Assembly (NCBI GenBank): GCA_003709165.1 | Contig: RDRZ01000011.1 | Span: 1 to 58,218, forward strand | DNA from: Flavobacteriaceae bacterium PRS1 | GTDB taxonomy: Bacteria > Bacteroidota > Bacteroidia > Flavobacteriales > Flavobacteriaceae | DNA: 58,218 bases | Direction: 5' to 3' | Part shown: positions 45,487 to 54,319 of the stretch, piece after piece | Layout of the letters: each line of letters opens with the position of its first letter | Position numbering within the stretch: position 1 is the first letter of the stretch | Notes under the pieces: generated by a model | Database searches by the model: none | The model's input: the letters and a program-made list of their open reading frames with translations, nothing else | What the model was told of the DNA's origin: nothing | Position numbers and translations under genes: made by a program

Positions 45487-45494
45487 CAAAGATA
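45487..45494 (-). promoter_or_regulatory. -7 box of higB
   Basis: On the reverse strand this reads TATCTTTG, a perfect TAnnTTTG match, 25 bases before the higB ATG at 45462. No clear TTG is seen at the expected distance. Confidence 0.55.
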
Positions 45495-45702
45495 GTAATA
45501 AAATTTTAAGATTACAGGTTTATATAATTTTTATGATTTAGAATAAGTATTCTTTATCTCTAATTTTGAAAACTATTGAGTTAGTTTTTATAACAAAAAT
45601 ACATTTCTTGTATTTAACGAATAATTATCGGAAAAGCTGATTTTCGCAGATTTATCATAAAAATATGTGTCATCAGCGTTCTATTTGGAAATTGTCTTAT
45701 TT

Positions 45703-46683
45703 TTAAATTCCACCTAATTTATCAACCTCATCAGTATTCGGTTCAATCATAACAGGCTCAACTACAGCTCCAAAAAGTTTGTCTTTCCAATTAGTCCATT
45801 TATATTTTTTGGAATATATATATAGTAGTATCGGAAAAATAATAAATACAGGCAGGATGGTTTCGCCTACACCAATTTGAGTTGGATCCGAAATATCTTT
45901 AAACACAGAATGCGTTTGAAACGCTGTCCAATCGGCAGTTACCAATAAAGCAGTAAATAAGTTGTTAGCAGCATGGAATCCTAAAGACAACTCTAATCCT
46001 TCGTCCATTAATGCAGTTATTCCAAGAAAAAACCCTGTTCCTATATAATAAACCAATATAATGTAACCCAGTTTCTCTACTTCAGGATTTGCAATATGCA
46101 GCAAACCAAAAACAGTAGAAGTAATAATTAGAGGTACCCATTTATTATTAGCAATTAAGCCTATTCCCTGCATAAGGTAACCTCTAAAAAAATATTCTTC
46201 AAAACTGGTTTGCAAAGGCACTAAAATAATTGCGATAACACAGAGGATTAAAAAAGGCTGTAAATTAAAATTGTTTATATAACCTTCAGGATTAAAAAAA
46301 TAATCTGCCATTATCATTCCTGATGAGATTATTCCCCAAAATATAAAAGCGAACCAAACACGTTTCCAATCTATTTTTTCTCTTGCTGTAGTCAGCATTC
46401 TTATGGACTGCTTATGTAAAAATTTTACTGTAAACAATAAAAATATTAAGCCTCCTGCAAATGGTAATAATATAAATACTAAATTTAAATTAGGCTCAAA
46501 CAAACCCATTAAATAATCGATGTCTTCAAGTCTTGATTCATCAACATTACCTCTAATTGTTTCAATTCCTATAGCAACTAAATGTGGTACAGAAAACGCA
46601 AATACACCAATAATAGCAATACCTGCTCCAATAATATATCTCCACCAATCATGCAATGTGTTATAAACTTGGGTTATATACAT
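45703..46683 (-). CDS. CPBP-family intramembrane glutamic endopeptidase
   Basis: 326 residues with eight or so hydrophobic helices. The CAAX-protease/bacteriocin-processing (CPBP, Abi) motifs are present: motif 1 FEEYFFRGYL with the catalytic Glu pair and Arg, motif 2 TSTVFGLLHIANPEV with the His, and FHAANNLFTALL. Substrate unknown. It follows menC by four bases on the same strand, and this neighbourhood is common around men genes in flavobacteria (recalled). It lies between menC and the broken higBA. Confidence 0.88.
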   Translation of the reverse strand: MYITQVYNTLHDWWRYIIGAGIAIIGVFAFSVPHLVAIGIETIRGNVDESRLEDIDYLMGLFEPNLNLVFILLPFAGGLIFLLFTVKFLHKQSIRMLTTAREKIDWKRVWFAFIFWGIISSGMIMADYFFNPEGYINNFNLQPFLILCVIAIILVPLQTSFEEYFFRGYLMQGIGLIANNKWVPLIITSTVFGLLHIANPEVEKLGYIILVYYIGTGFFLGITALMDEGLELSLGFHAANNLFTALLVTADWTAFQTHSVFKDISDPTQIGVGETILPVFIIFPILLYIYSKKYKWTNWKDKLFGAVVEPVMIEPNTDEVDKLGGI

Positions 46684-46687
46684 ATTT

Positions 46688-47728
46688 TCAAAAATTTAAG
46701 TTCCATTTTTGTTTCGGTTCGTACCGCAATGTACCTTTTTTTACCTGTAAAGGCGATACAAAATTGTTAGTAAATAGGCTTCCTGTTCCCAAACCTTGAG
46801 GCATTTTATTATTTAAAGTATAGGTCCATTGCGCAATAGCATTGAGTCCTATATTACTTTCTAAAGCACTGGTAATCCACCATTTAATATGTTGTTTTTC
46901 AGCAATTTTAATCCATTCCTTACTTCTTTTAAATCCTCCAACTAAACTCGGTTTTAAAATGATGTACTGTGGGTTTATGTTTTGTAGCAATTCTTCTTTT
47001 TTTGTTACAGAACTTACTCCAATTAATTCCTCGTCAAGTGCGATTGGCAAAGGTGTTTGTTCACAAAGTCTTGCCATTTCTTCAAATTTCCCTTGCTTAA
47101 TAGGTTGCTCGATAGAATGCAAATCAAATTCTGACAGTATTTTTAATTTCTCTAATGCTTCAGTTGGCGAAAAAGCACCATTTGCATCTACACGAAGTTC
47201 AATATCTTTTACTGAAAATTCTTTTCGTATTGTCCTTAACAACTCTATTTCAGTCTTAAAATCGATGGCACCGATTTTCAATTTAATACACGAAAAACCT
47301 GCTTCAATTTTTGATTTGATTTGTTGTTTCATAAAGGCTTTCGTTCCCATCCAAATCAATCCGTTAATAAGAATTGAAGCTTCTCCGTTTGTAAATTCTG
47401 AAGGAAACAAAACAAATTCATCTTTACTTTCTAAAGATAAAAAAGCCATTTCCAATCCAAACTGAATGGCAGGAAACTCATCCAACTCAACAAGTAAATT
47501 ATCCAACCCAAAATGAATATTTTGACAAACCCAATGTAGTTTATCTTCAAAATCTGGTCTGTCATCAATACTCAATCCTCTTAAAATGCCACACTCACCA
47601 ATGCCTCGCTTATTATTATTGGCAATAACAATAAACCAAGTTTCCTTTTGGGTTAAAATACCACGTGATGTGCCACTTGGTTGTTTAAATTGAAGTATGT
47701 GCTTTTTGTAAGTTGCTGTCATTTTCAA
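46688..47728 (-). CDS. menC: o-Succinylbenzoate synthase
   Basis: 346 residues of the enolase superfamily. The enzyme dehydrates SHCHC to o-succinylbenzoate in menaquinone synthesis. The second lysine motif SCIKLKIGAIDF (KxK), the metal ligands in RVDANGAFSP, SIEQPI and ALDEELIG, and the final ILKPSLVGGFKRS Lys are visible. The ATG at 47728 is used; another two codons later is possible. It lies in the men cluster but is separated from menA by a metal hydrolase and an Mrr gene. Confidence 0.92.
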   Translation of the reverse strand: MKMTATYKKHILQFKQPSGTSRGILTQKETWFIVIANNNKRGIGECGILRGLSIDDRPDFEDKLHWVCQNIHFGLDNLLVELDEFPAIQFGLEMAFLSLESKDEFVLFPSEFTNGEASILINGLIWMGTKAFMKQQIKSKIEAGFSCIKLKIGAIDFKTEIELLRTIRKEFSVKDIELRVDANGAFSPTEALEKLKILSEFDLHSIEQPIKQGKFEEMARLCEQTPLPIALDEELIGVSSVTKKEELLQNINPQYIILKPSLVGGFKRSKEWIKIAEKQHIKWWITSALESNIGLNAIAQWTYTLNNKMPQGLGTGSLFTNNFVSPLQVKKGTLRYEPKQKWNLNF

Positions 47729-47839
47729 CTCAAAAATAGGTATTTATTTTTGGATGGTTTGTAAAAGAATTGATTGAAAATTTTTGAAGGTTTTGATGCT
47801 GTTTATTTTTTGTTGGCACACATATTCCTATTTCCTTTT

Positions 47840-48757
47840 TTAATCTTCTTCAAAGTAGTCCGAGTCAATTGTCTTGACCATATAAGTATTGACAGTGGAG
47901 AGTCCTACGTTATTTTCTATCATTAAATCCGTAAGTCGTTCTCCGTCTATGAGAATGATTTTGTACTCAACTTGTCCAACAAACTCGTAAACACTTTTTG
48001 GAAAATCTGATGTGGTAATGAAGATTCCCTTTTTTGCTTTTTTTGATGCAAGTGCTCCTGTAAAGTCACGAATCTCTTTGACTGGAACTGAATTTTCCCA
48101 TCTCTTGGCTTGAAGATAAATGATGTCAAGTCCAAGTTTGTCTTCTTTGATGATACCGTCAATTCCTCCGTCACCTGATTTTCCCATTGCTTGACCTGCT
48201 TCTTTTCTCGAACCTCCGTAACCCATTGCAATTAACAAGTCAATTACGAGCCTTTCGAAAAATGCAGGAGAACAAGTCTTAACAATGTCAAGTACTTCTT
48301 TAGATAAGTCATTTTTGAGCTTGAGATACGCATATTCCAATTCCTCTTCTGGCGTCTTTTCTGATTCTGTTACGAAAAGTTCAGATTGGGATATAGCCCC
48401 GTTTTTTTTAGGTTTTTTTATTGATTGAAACTCAATGAACTCAGGGTATCTTTTGAGAAGTGCACCATTTATCTCAGTTGGGTTTTCATTTAGTAGTTCT
48501 TGACCTCTGTCGGTTATTTTAAAATGAGCTCTTTTTGGAGATATTAAAAGCCCTGACTTTTTCATATATATTCTTGCCCAACCAACTCTGTTTCTAAAGA
48601 TTGCTTGTTTGCCACTTGGCAATAGTTCTCTTAGTTCTTCATCGGTCAAGCTAAAATGATCCGCAAGGTTGTCGTGTGTTTCTCTCAGAGAATGTTCTTG
48701 TCCGTCAGACAAATGTTTAAGGAATGGGAGCATTATTTCTTCATAGTTTGGTATCAT
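47840..48757 (-). CDS. mrr: Mrr-family restriction endonuclease
   Basis: 305 residues. The N-terminal winged-helix Mrr_N domain (1-90) starts IPNYEEIMLPFLKHLSDGQE. The C-terminal nuclease domain has MGYGGSRKEAGQAMGKSGDG, GIDGIIKEDKLGLDIIYLQA and KRW, giving the PD-(D/E)xK-type D...QAK catalytic set. Mrr cuts modified DNA, typically methylated. It interrupts the men gene order and differs in base use from its neighbours (more GTC, TCT and TTG codons), so it is likely an acquired defence gene. Confidence 0.93.
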   Translation of the reverse strand: MIPNYEEIMLPFLKHLSDGQEHSLRETHDNLADHFSLTDEELRELLPSGKQAIFRNRVGWARIYMKKSGLLISPKRAHFKITDRGQELLNENPTEINGALLKRYPEFIEFQSIKKPKKNGAISQSELFVTESEKTPEEELEYAYLKLKNDLSKEVLDIVKTCSPAFFERLVIDLLIAMGYGGSRKEAGQAMGKSGDGGIDGIIKEDKLGLDIIYLQAKRWENSVPVKEIRDFTGALASKKAKKGIFITTSDFPKSVYEFVGQVEYKIILIDGERLTDLMIENNVGLSTVNTYMVKTIDSDYFEED

Positions 48758-48907
48758 CTATCGTCCTTTTTTATGTTTGCCAATGCGAAGATATGGACTT
48801 TTCCAATTGTCTATATCATACGATAAGCGAAGTTAGTTTTTTAAAACCAATAAATCAATTCTTTAAAATAAGTATAAACCAATACATATTAACTTTTGTT
48901 TAAAAAA

Positions 48908-49585
48908 CTACAACTCGATAGATGCGCCAATTTCAAGAAGCATCAAGTCTTTATCCTTTTCGAAAAAGCGACGTTTAGCATCATCATGATCAATTTCTAT
49001 ATACCCAAAAGTATCAAAATGATAGCCAAGGATTTTATCGCATTCCACAAAATCACTTGCAATTATGGCGTCCTCAATTCCCATTGTAAAATTATCTCCT
49101 ATTGGTAAAATGGCAAGGTCTAATTTAGTTTGCATTGGGATGAGTTTCATATCGTAAGTTAAAGCAGTATCTCCAGCAATGTAAATATTTTTGTGTTCGC
49201 CTTCTATTACAAAGCCTCCCGGTTGTCCTCCATAAGTTCCATCTTCAAACGATGAAGTATGTACTGCATTTACATATTTAACTCTACCAAAATCAAACTC
49301 CCAACTTCCACCATGATTCATAGGATGCACATTGAAACCTTTGTTCTGATAATGTGTTACAATTTCAAAATTAGAAACAATTATTGCATTTGTTCGTTTT
49401 GCAATAGCTTCAACATCTTTGGTATGATCAAAATGTGCATGTGTAACTAAAATATAATCGGCTTTTAAACTATCAATTTCTATATGAGCAGCTTTTGGAT
49501 TACCTGAAATAAAAGGATCGACAAGAATATAGGTTTCCCCTATTAGAATTTGAAGACTCGCATGACCTAAAAAAGTGATTTTCAT
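48908..49585 (-). CDS. Metal-dependent hydrolase, UPF0173 type
   Basis: 225 residues of the metallo-beta-lactamase fold: LGHASLQILIGETYILVDP (start), VTHAHFDHTKD (HxHxDH), NIYIAGDTALTYDM with the bridging Asp, and YHFDTFGY with the last His. Substrate unknown. It lies directly downstream of menA (36 bases), where it commonly appears in flavobacteria (recalled), and upstream of the Mrr gene. Confidence 0.92.
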   Translation of the reverse strand: MKITFLGHASLQILIGETYILVDPFISGNPKAAHIEIDSLKADYILVTHAHFDHTKDVEAIAKRTNAIIVSNFEIVTHYQNKGFNVHPMNHGGSWEFDFGRVKYVNAVHTSSFEDGTYGGQPGGFVIEGEHKNIYIAGDTALTYDMKLIPMQTKLDLAILPIGDNFTMGIEDAIIASDFVECDKILGYHFDTFGYIEIDHDDAKRRFFEKDKDLMLLEIGASIEL

Positions 49586-49621
49586 GAGTTTTTATTTCTA
49601 TTGAAAACTACAAAAAACCAA

Positions 49622-50533
49622 TCACATAGCATTATAAACATGCCCAACTCCCATCAAAAGTGCAAGTGCAAAAGTAGATAGTGCTAAAATTTTTAATTGA
49701 GGATCTAATAATTTTGGATCTTGTATTTTATGAATAGTTATAATATGTTTTATTAATGGTATAAAAACAATAATAAGAACAAAATTAGAAAGCGATTTAT
49801 AGTATAAAACAACAAATAGGACTGACAAAAATAAAGCTGAAAAAATTAAAATGGAATGATAAATTTTTGCTTTGGTAATGCCTAATTTTACTGCAATCGT
49901 AATTTTGTTTGAAGCTCTGTCAGATTCAATATCTCTCATATTATTCAGGTTTAAAACACCAGCACTCAATAAACCGATAATACAAGCAGGAAGTATTATA
50001 ACGTGATCTAATTGTCTGGAGAAAAGGAAATAAGTTCCCATAACACTTAATAATCCGAAAAAAAGGAATACTGAAATATCGCCCAAAGCTCTATAACCAT
50101 AAGACGTAGAACCCATTGTATATTTCAAAGCAGCATAAATACATGTAAATGCCAATACAAAAAACAGCATAGAGTACAAAAAGTTGTTGGTTTTAAAAGC
50201 GCTATAAACAAGCGAAAATACAAGCAAAATAACAATCAAAATATTTATTTTAATTGCACCAACCATTTGCTCTGGTGTAATTTTTCCGCTTTGTATTGCT
50301 CTTTCTGGACCAATTCTGTTTTGGCTATCGGTTCCTTTTATCCCATCACCATAATCGTTGGCAAGGTTAGACAAAATTTGTAAACTAATTGTAGTTAAAA
50401 CAGCAAAAATAAATATCGAAATCTTAAAAAATCCATTATAATAGGCCATACTACTCGCTACTACAATCCCAGAAACCGAAAGTGGTAAGGTTCGGAGTCT
50501 AAAAGCCGAAATCCATAGCTTAATATTTGTCAT
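49622..50533 (-). CDS. menA: 1,4-Dihydroxy-2-naphthoate polyprenyltransferase
   Basis: 303 residues of the UbiA family, eight to nine transmembrane helices. The first Asp motif reads NLANDYGDGIKGTDSQNR, and the second NNMRDIESDRASNK. It attaches a polyprenyl chain to DHNA to make demethylmenaquinone in the membrane. Upstream is menB, 150 bases away and separated by two repeats; downstream is UPF0173. Confidence 0.95.
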   Translation of the reverse strand: MTNIKLWISAFRLRTLPLSVSGIVVASSMAYYNGFFKISIFIFAVLTTISLQILSNLANDYGDGIKGTDSQNRIGPERAIQSGKITPEQMVGAIKINILIVILLVFSLVYSAFKTNNFLYSMLFFVLAFTCIYAALKYTMGSTSYGYRALGDISVFLFFGLLSVMGTYFLFSRQLDHVIILPACIIGLLSAGVLNLNNMRDIESDRASNKITIAVKLGITKAKIYHSILIFSALFLSVLFVVLYYKSLSNFVLIIVFIPLIKHIITIHKIQDPKLLDPQLKILALSTFALALLMGVGHVYNAM

Positions 50534-50591
50534 TAAATTGTTTTATTTAATTTTTGTAACTAATCAATACAAAGGTAATATCTTATTTTTT

Positions 50592-50618
50592 TCTCGCAAA
50601 GACGCAAAGATGCAAAGT
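50592..50618. repeat. CGCAAAGACGCAAAGATGCAAAG repeat
   Basis: Three units of (G/C)CAAAG(A) with period 8 in the menB-menA gap. A related inverted stretch (CTTTGTGATGCTTTGTG) is at 57.75 kb. It looks like a dispersed intergenic repeat seen in many flavobacterial genomes. Confidence 0.55.
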
Positions 50619-50642
50619 GATTAATGCATACTGTAACTGATT

Positions 50643-50656
50643 CCGATAGCTATCGG
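50643..50656. repeat. Dispersed palindrome CCGATAGCTATCGG
   Basis: A perfect 14-bp palindrome just downstream of the menB stop. It is a copy of the family also seen at 676, 23.2, 24.2 and 53.8 kb. Confidence 0.65.
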
Positions 50657-50677
50657 GACTGCAAACTGCCAACTAAT

Positions 50678-51517
50678 TTACGGAATCCACTTCTTTTCGA
50701 AATTTGGTTTTCTCTTTTCTAAAAAAGCATCACGTCCTTCTTTTGCTTCGTCTGTCATATATGCCAAACGTGTGGCTTCTCCTGCAAATACTTGTTGTCC
50801 AACCATACCATCATCGGTTAAATTCATGGCAAACTTCAGCATTTTAATAGAAGTTGGTGATTTTTCTAAAATCTCTTGAGCCCATTGGTATGCAGTATCT
50901 TCAAGTTCGTCGTGAGGAATTACAGCATTAACCATTCCCATTTCGTAAGCTTCTTGTGCAGAATAATTTCTTCCGAGAAAAAAAATCTCACGAGCTTTTT
51001 TCTGCCCAACCATTTTAGCCAAATAAGCCGATCCATAGCCTCCGTCAAAACTGGTAACATCGGCATCCGTTTGTTTAAAAATAGCGTGTTCTTTACTTGC
51101 CAAAGTCAAATCACAAATCACATGTAAACTATGTCCGCCACCAACTGCCCAACCAGGAACCACAGCAATAACCACCTTTGGCATAAAACGAATTTGGCGT
51201 TGTACCTCAAGAATATTTAAACGATGATAACCATCTGTACCAACATAGCCTTGGTGTCCTCTTGCATTTTGGTCACCTCCACTACAAAACGAATACACAC
51301 CATCTTTGGTTGAGGGGCCTTCGGCACTTAACAACACAACACCAATACTTGTATCTTCTTGCGCATCGTAAAACGCATCGTATAATTCTTTTGTAGTTTG
51401 TGGTCGAAAGGCATTTCGAACATTTGGTCTGTTAAAAGCAATTCGAGCGACACCATTACATTTTTTATAGGTAATGTCGTCGTATTCTCTAACAGTTTTC
51501 CAATTTACCTGACTCAT
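50678..51517 (-). CDS. menB: 1,4-Dihydroxy-2-naphthoyl-CoA synthase
   Basis: 279 residues of the crotonase fold. It closes the second naphthoate ring from o-succinylbenzoyl-CoA. Conserved segments are RIAFNRPNVRNAFRP, the oxyanion region FCSGGDQNARG, VVPGWAVGGGHSLHVICDLT and TDADVTSFDGGYGSAYLAK, the last two being MenB-specific. Second men cluster gene on this strand, between menA and cvfB. Confidence 0.97.
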   Translation of the reverse strand: MSQVNWKTVREYDDITYKKCNGVARIAFNRPNVRNAFRPQTTKELYDAFYDAQEDTSIGVVLLSAEGPSTKDGVYSFCSGGDQNARGHQGYVGTDGYHRLNILEVQRQIRFMPKVVIAVVPGWAVGGGHSLHVICDLTLASKEHAIFKQTDADVTSFDGGYGSAYLAKMVGQKKAREIFFLGRNYSAQEAYEMGMVNAVIPHDELEDTAYQWAQEILEKSPTSIKMLKFAMNLTDDGMVGQQVFAGEATRLAYMTDEAKEGRDAFLEKRKPNFEKKWIP

Positions 51518-51599
51518 TTCTTTTTTAATTTAACCAAAAGTAAGTTTTTTTATAAAGATAATCTTATTTTATTTGTTCTTTATTAAGTCTTTCATAATA

Positions 51600-51623
51600 G
51601 ATTCTCGCTTTCGCGAGAATGAC
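51600..51623. repeat. Hairpin repeat GATTCTCGC-TTTC-GCGAGAATGAC
   Basis: A perfect hairpin of the dispersed family, in the gap between cvfB and menB on the reverse strand. It may terminate cvfB transcription. Confidence 0.65.
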
Positions 51624-51670
51624 AATTCCAATGGAAATCTCAATACAAAACATCGAGAAGTTTTTTATTA

Positions 51671-52501
51671 TTAATTAAGATGTATGCCGTCTTCTTTTAT
51701 AGTAATGAGTTTTTGTTTATAAAGTGAGCCAATAGCTTTCTTAAAACTCTTTTTACTCATTTGAAATGTTTCTTTTATAGCTTCAGGAGAAGACTTGTCA
51801 TTGATGTTTACAAAGCCACTATTGTCTTCAAGTTCATTCATAATAGTTTCAGCATTTGGCTCAATGTTTCTATAACCAACTTGACCTAAAGCAATATCTA
51901 ATTTATTATCTTTTCGTATCTTTTTTACGATTCCTTTTAGTTTATCTCCAACACTTAAATCCTGAAAAATACTATCATTAAAAATTAACCCTAAATGTTT
52001 TTTGTTTACAATAACATTCATTCCTATTTCTGAAGGATGAGACACAATTAAATCCACCTCTTCAAACTCTCTAACAGTTAGTTCCTGATTGCTTAAAAAC
52101 TTTTTTGTTTTACTTGAAGCTACCAATCTGTCAGTCTTATCATCTAAATAACAGTGTACCAAATACCAACCTCCTTTTTTCATTTTAAAGGCTTGTTCTT
52201 TAAATGGGCAAAACAATTCTTTTACCATTCCCCAATCTAAAAAAGCACCATATTCCGACACTTGATTACAGCGTAAAACTGCAAATTCTCCTTTGGTTAT
52301 ATATGGTTTGTCTGTTACAGCAACAAGACGCTCTTCGTTATCGAGATAGACAAAGACTTCTAACTTATCCCAAATTTTAAATTCCTTTGGAACATATCTG
52401 TTAGGCAATAACACTTCGTTATTTTCTTTATCACTTAAAAATAATCCTGGCTCTTTTTCGCGAAGTATAGTTAATGTATTGTATTCACCTATGTGTATCA
52501 T
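51671..52501 (-). CDS. cvfB: CvfB-type S1-like RNA-binding protein
   Basis: 276 residues matching the CvfB family: an N-terminal S1-like OB fold (LTILREKEPGLFLSDKENNE), further S1-like segments (GEFAVLRCNQVSEYGAFLDW, VGDKLKGIVKKIRKDNKLDI) and a C-terminal winged helix (SPEAIKETFQMSKKSFKKAI). In Staphylococcus CvfB binds RNA and affects virulence gene expression. Here it lies between menB and menD, a link of unknown meaning. Confidence 0.9.
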   Translation of the reverse strand: MIHIGEYNTLTILREKEPGLFLSDKENNEVLLPNRYVPKEFKIWDKLEVFVYLDNEERLVAVTDKPYITKGEFAVLRCNQVSEYGAFLDWGMVKELFCPFKEQAFKMKKGGWYLVHCYLDDKTDRLVASSKTKKFLSNQELTVREFEEVDLIVSHPSEIGMNVIVNKKHLGLIFNDSIFQDLSVGDKLKGIVKKIRKDNKLDIALGQVGYRNIEPNAETIMNELEDNSGFVNINDKSSPEAIKETFQMSKKSFKKAIGSLYKQKLITIKEDGIHLN

Positions 52502-52639
52502 GCTGCAAATGTAATGATATTAAAAATAGTTGAAAGCACTTAAAGTGCCTTAAGTTTAAAGGTTTTAATATGACTATTTTCAATTACTTATTGATTGTTA
52601 ACTTTTAGTTTTGTCGAAAAAAAATAAGCACTTAAAACT

Positions 52640-54307
52640 TTAGATACTCTTAAAATAATTTAGTAACACTTCGTCATTTACAGTTCGTGGCGTAAATATT
52701 TCGAGAAGTTTAGGGTTTTTTTCTTTTGAATAAAATGAACTTATAACGGTTTTTAAATCTTCTTCATTTGAAGCTGAAAAATAAGTAAATTGATACATTT
52801 TACAAAGTTGTTTTGCTGTTAATTGATGCTTGGTTTCAAAATAAGTATCGAAATTATCTGTGTCTTTATCTCCTGGAAGAATTCTAAAAATGCCTCCTCC
52901 TTCATTATTAATTACAATAATTCTGAAGTTATTTGGAATGTAATTACTCCAAAGTGCATTACTGTCGTAAAAGAAACTTAAATCTCCAGTAATAAAAGTA
53001 GTTTGCGCGTCAATAACTAAAGCAGCTCCAATAGCTGTAGAAGTGCTTCCGTCAATACCGCTTGTACCTCTATTGCAAAATACTTTTAAAGTGTTGTTTA
53101 AGTCAAATAATTGAGCATATCGAATTGCAGAACTATTGCCTAGCTGTAACATATTATGGTTTGGAATACTCTTTAAAATAATATCAAAAACTTTTAAATC
53201 GCTAAACGGAATGTTTTGTAAATACCGTTGATGCTTTTTTGATCTAATTTGTTTTACACTTTGCCAATAATTTTGATAATTGCTATTTGTCTGATTTTTA
53301 TTTTTAAACAAAACTTTAAAAAAATCATTTGCTGAAGTTTTGAAATGTTTTTCTAAACAGAAAAAAGTGTCGTTGGCTTTTTTTTCATCAATATGCCAAT
53401 GGTGTTTTGGTTGATACTTTCGTAAGAAGGCTTTTACTTTTTTTGAAACTATCATTCCGCCGAAAGTAAGCAACACATCTGGTTGTAATATTTTAAAGTC
53501 TTCATCATCTAATGGAGCAATAATTTTATCTATACTCGGAAAAAAAATGTCGTGATGTAAATTAGATGTGGTTTCTGTAAAAACGATAACACTTTCGTCA
53601 TTTGCTAAAATTTCTAAATACTGTTGTCCAATTTTGTTTGGGTAATTCACACCAACCAAAACCATTTTACATTTGGCATTGTTCCAAATCGAGATATATT
53701 CATTTAAATCTTCAAGGTTTTCAGTACTATTAGTTGCTTCAATAGAATTAGGAATCCCGATAGCTATCGCGACTGAAAATTCATCTACGGTTTCATAAAG
53801 AGGTTCTTCAAAAGAAACATTAAGATGCACAGGACCTTTTTGAGAAATAGATGTGTTTAAGGCTAAATTGATTTCTGTTTCATCTTGCTCTGGACTTTCT
53901 TGAGTTAAATTTGCTGAATATAAAATATGATTTGCAAAAACATTATTCTGATTTATGGTTTGTCCATCGCCAATTCCTATTAAATGTTTCGGTCTGTCTG
54001 CCGATAAAATCACGAGAGGAATATCGCTATAAAACGCTTCGGCAATAGCTGGATAATAATTTAATAATGCACTTCCCGATGTACATACCAAAACAACTGG
54101 TTCACGTAATTGTTGCGCAATTCCTAATGCAAAAAAAGCAGCAGAACGTTCATCTACAATACTATAACATTTAAAAAACGAATGATTGGTAAAGCCAATA
54201 GTTAAAGGTGCATTTCTGCTTCCTGGAGAAATGACAATGTGCTTTATGTTTTTAGACTTACAAAGCTGAATAATCGTTTGTGCAAGTGGGTTTTTTGGTA
54301 AAATCAT
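52640..54307 (-). CDS. menD: SEPHCHC synthase (MenD)
   Basis: 555 residues, the usual length. The ThDP enzyme joins isochorismate and 2-oxoglutarate. Visible: VISPGSRNAPLTIGF near residue 25, ERSAAFFALGIAQ, VLVCTSGSALLNYYPAI, FCNRGTSGIDGSTSTAIGAA and the ThDP-binding GDLSFFYDSNALWSN...NNEGGGIFRILPG. The dispersed palindrome CCGATAGCTATCGC lies inside the coding sequence at 53757-53770 and is read as part of SVAIAIGIP without breaking the frame. It is followed upstream by menF, 12 bases away. Confidence 0.96.
   Translation of the reverse strand: MILPKNPLAQTIIQLCKSKNIKHIVISPGSRNAPLTIGFTNHSFFKCYSIVDERSAAFFALGIAQQLREPVVLVCTSGSALLNYYPAIAEAFYSDIPLVILSADRPKHLIGIGDGQTINQNNVFANHILYSANLTQESPEQDETEINLALNTSISQKGPVHLNVSFEEPLYETVDEFSVAIAIGIPNSIEATNSTENLEDLNEYISIWNNAKCKMVLVGVNYPNKIGQQYLEILANDESVIVFTETTSNLHHDIFFPSIDKIIAPLDDEDFKILQPDVLLTFGGMIVSKKVKAFLRKYQPKHHWHIDEKKANDTFFCLEKHFKTSANDFFKVLFKNKNQTNSNYQNYWQSVKQIRSKKHQRYLQNIPFSDLKVFDIILKSIPNHNMLQLGNSSAIRYAQLFDLNNTLKVFCNRGTSGIDGSTSTAIGAALVIDAQTTFITGDLSFFYDSNALWSNYIPNNFRIIVINNEGGGIFRILPGDKDTDNFDTYFETKHQLTAKQLCKMYQFTYFSASNEEDLKTVISSFYSKEKNPKLLEIFTPRTVNDEVLLNYFKSI
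53757..53770. repeat. Dispersed palindrome inside menD
   Basis: CCGATAGCTATCGC, one mismatch from the perfect palindrome at 50643. Here it is in frame, translated as part of VAIAIGI between two poorly conserved residues segments of MenD. Confidence 0.6.
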
Positions 54308-54319
54308 TTAAACACAAAA

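Noticed and set aside
46842-47465. 207-codon plus-strand frame inside menC
   Set aside because: It is a long antisense frame to a well-matched menC; low-complexity Ser/Phe/Asn content is typical of a shadow.
47947-48231. 94-codon alternate frame inside mrr
   Set aside because: It overlaps the catalytic domain of Mrr in a different frame on the same strand and has no family features.
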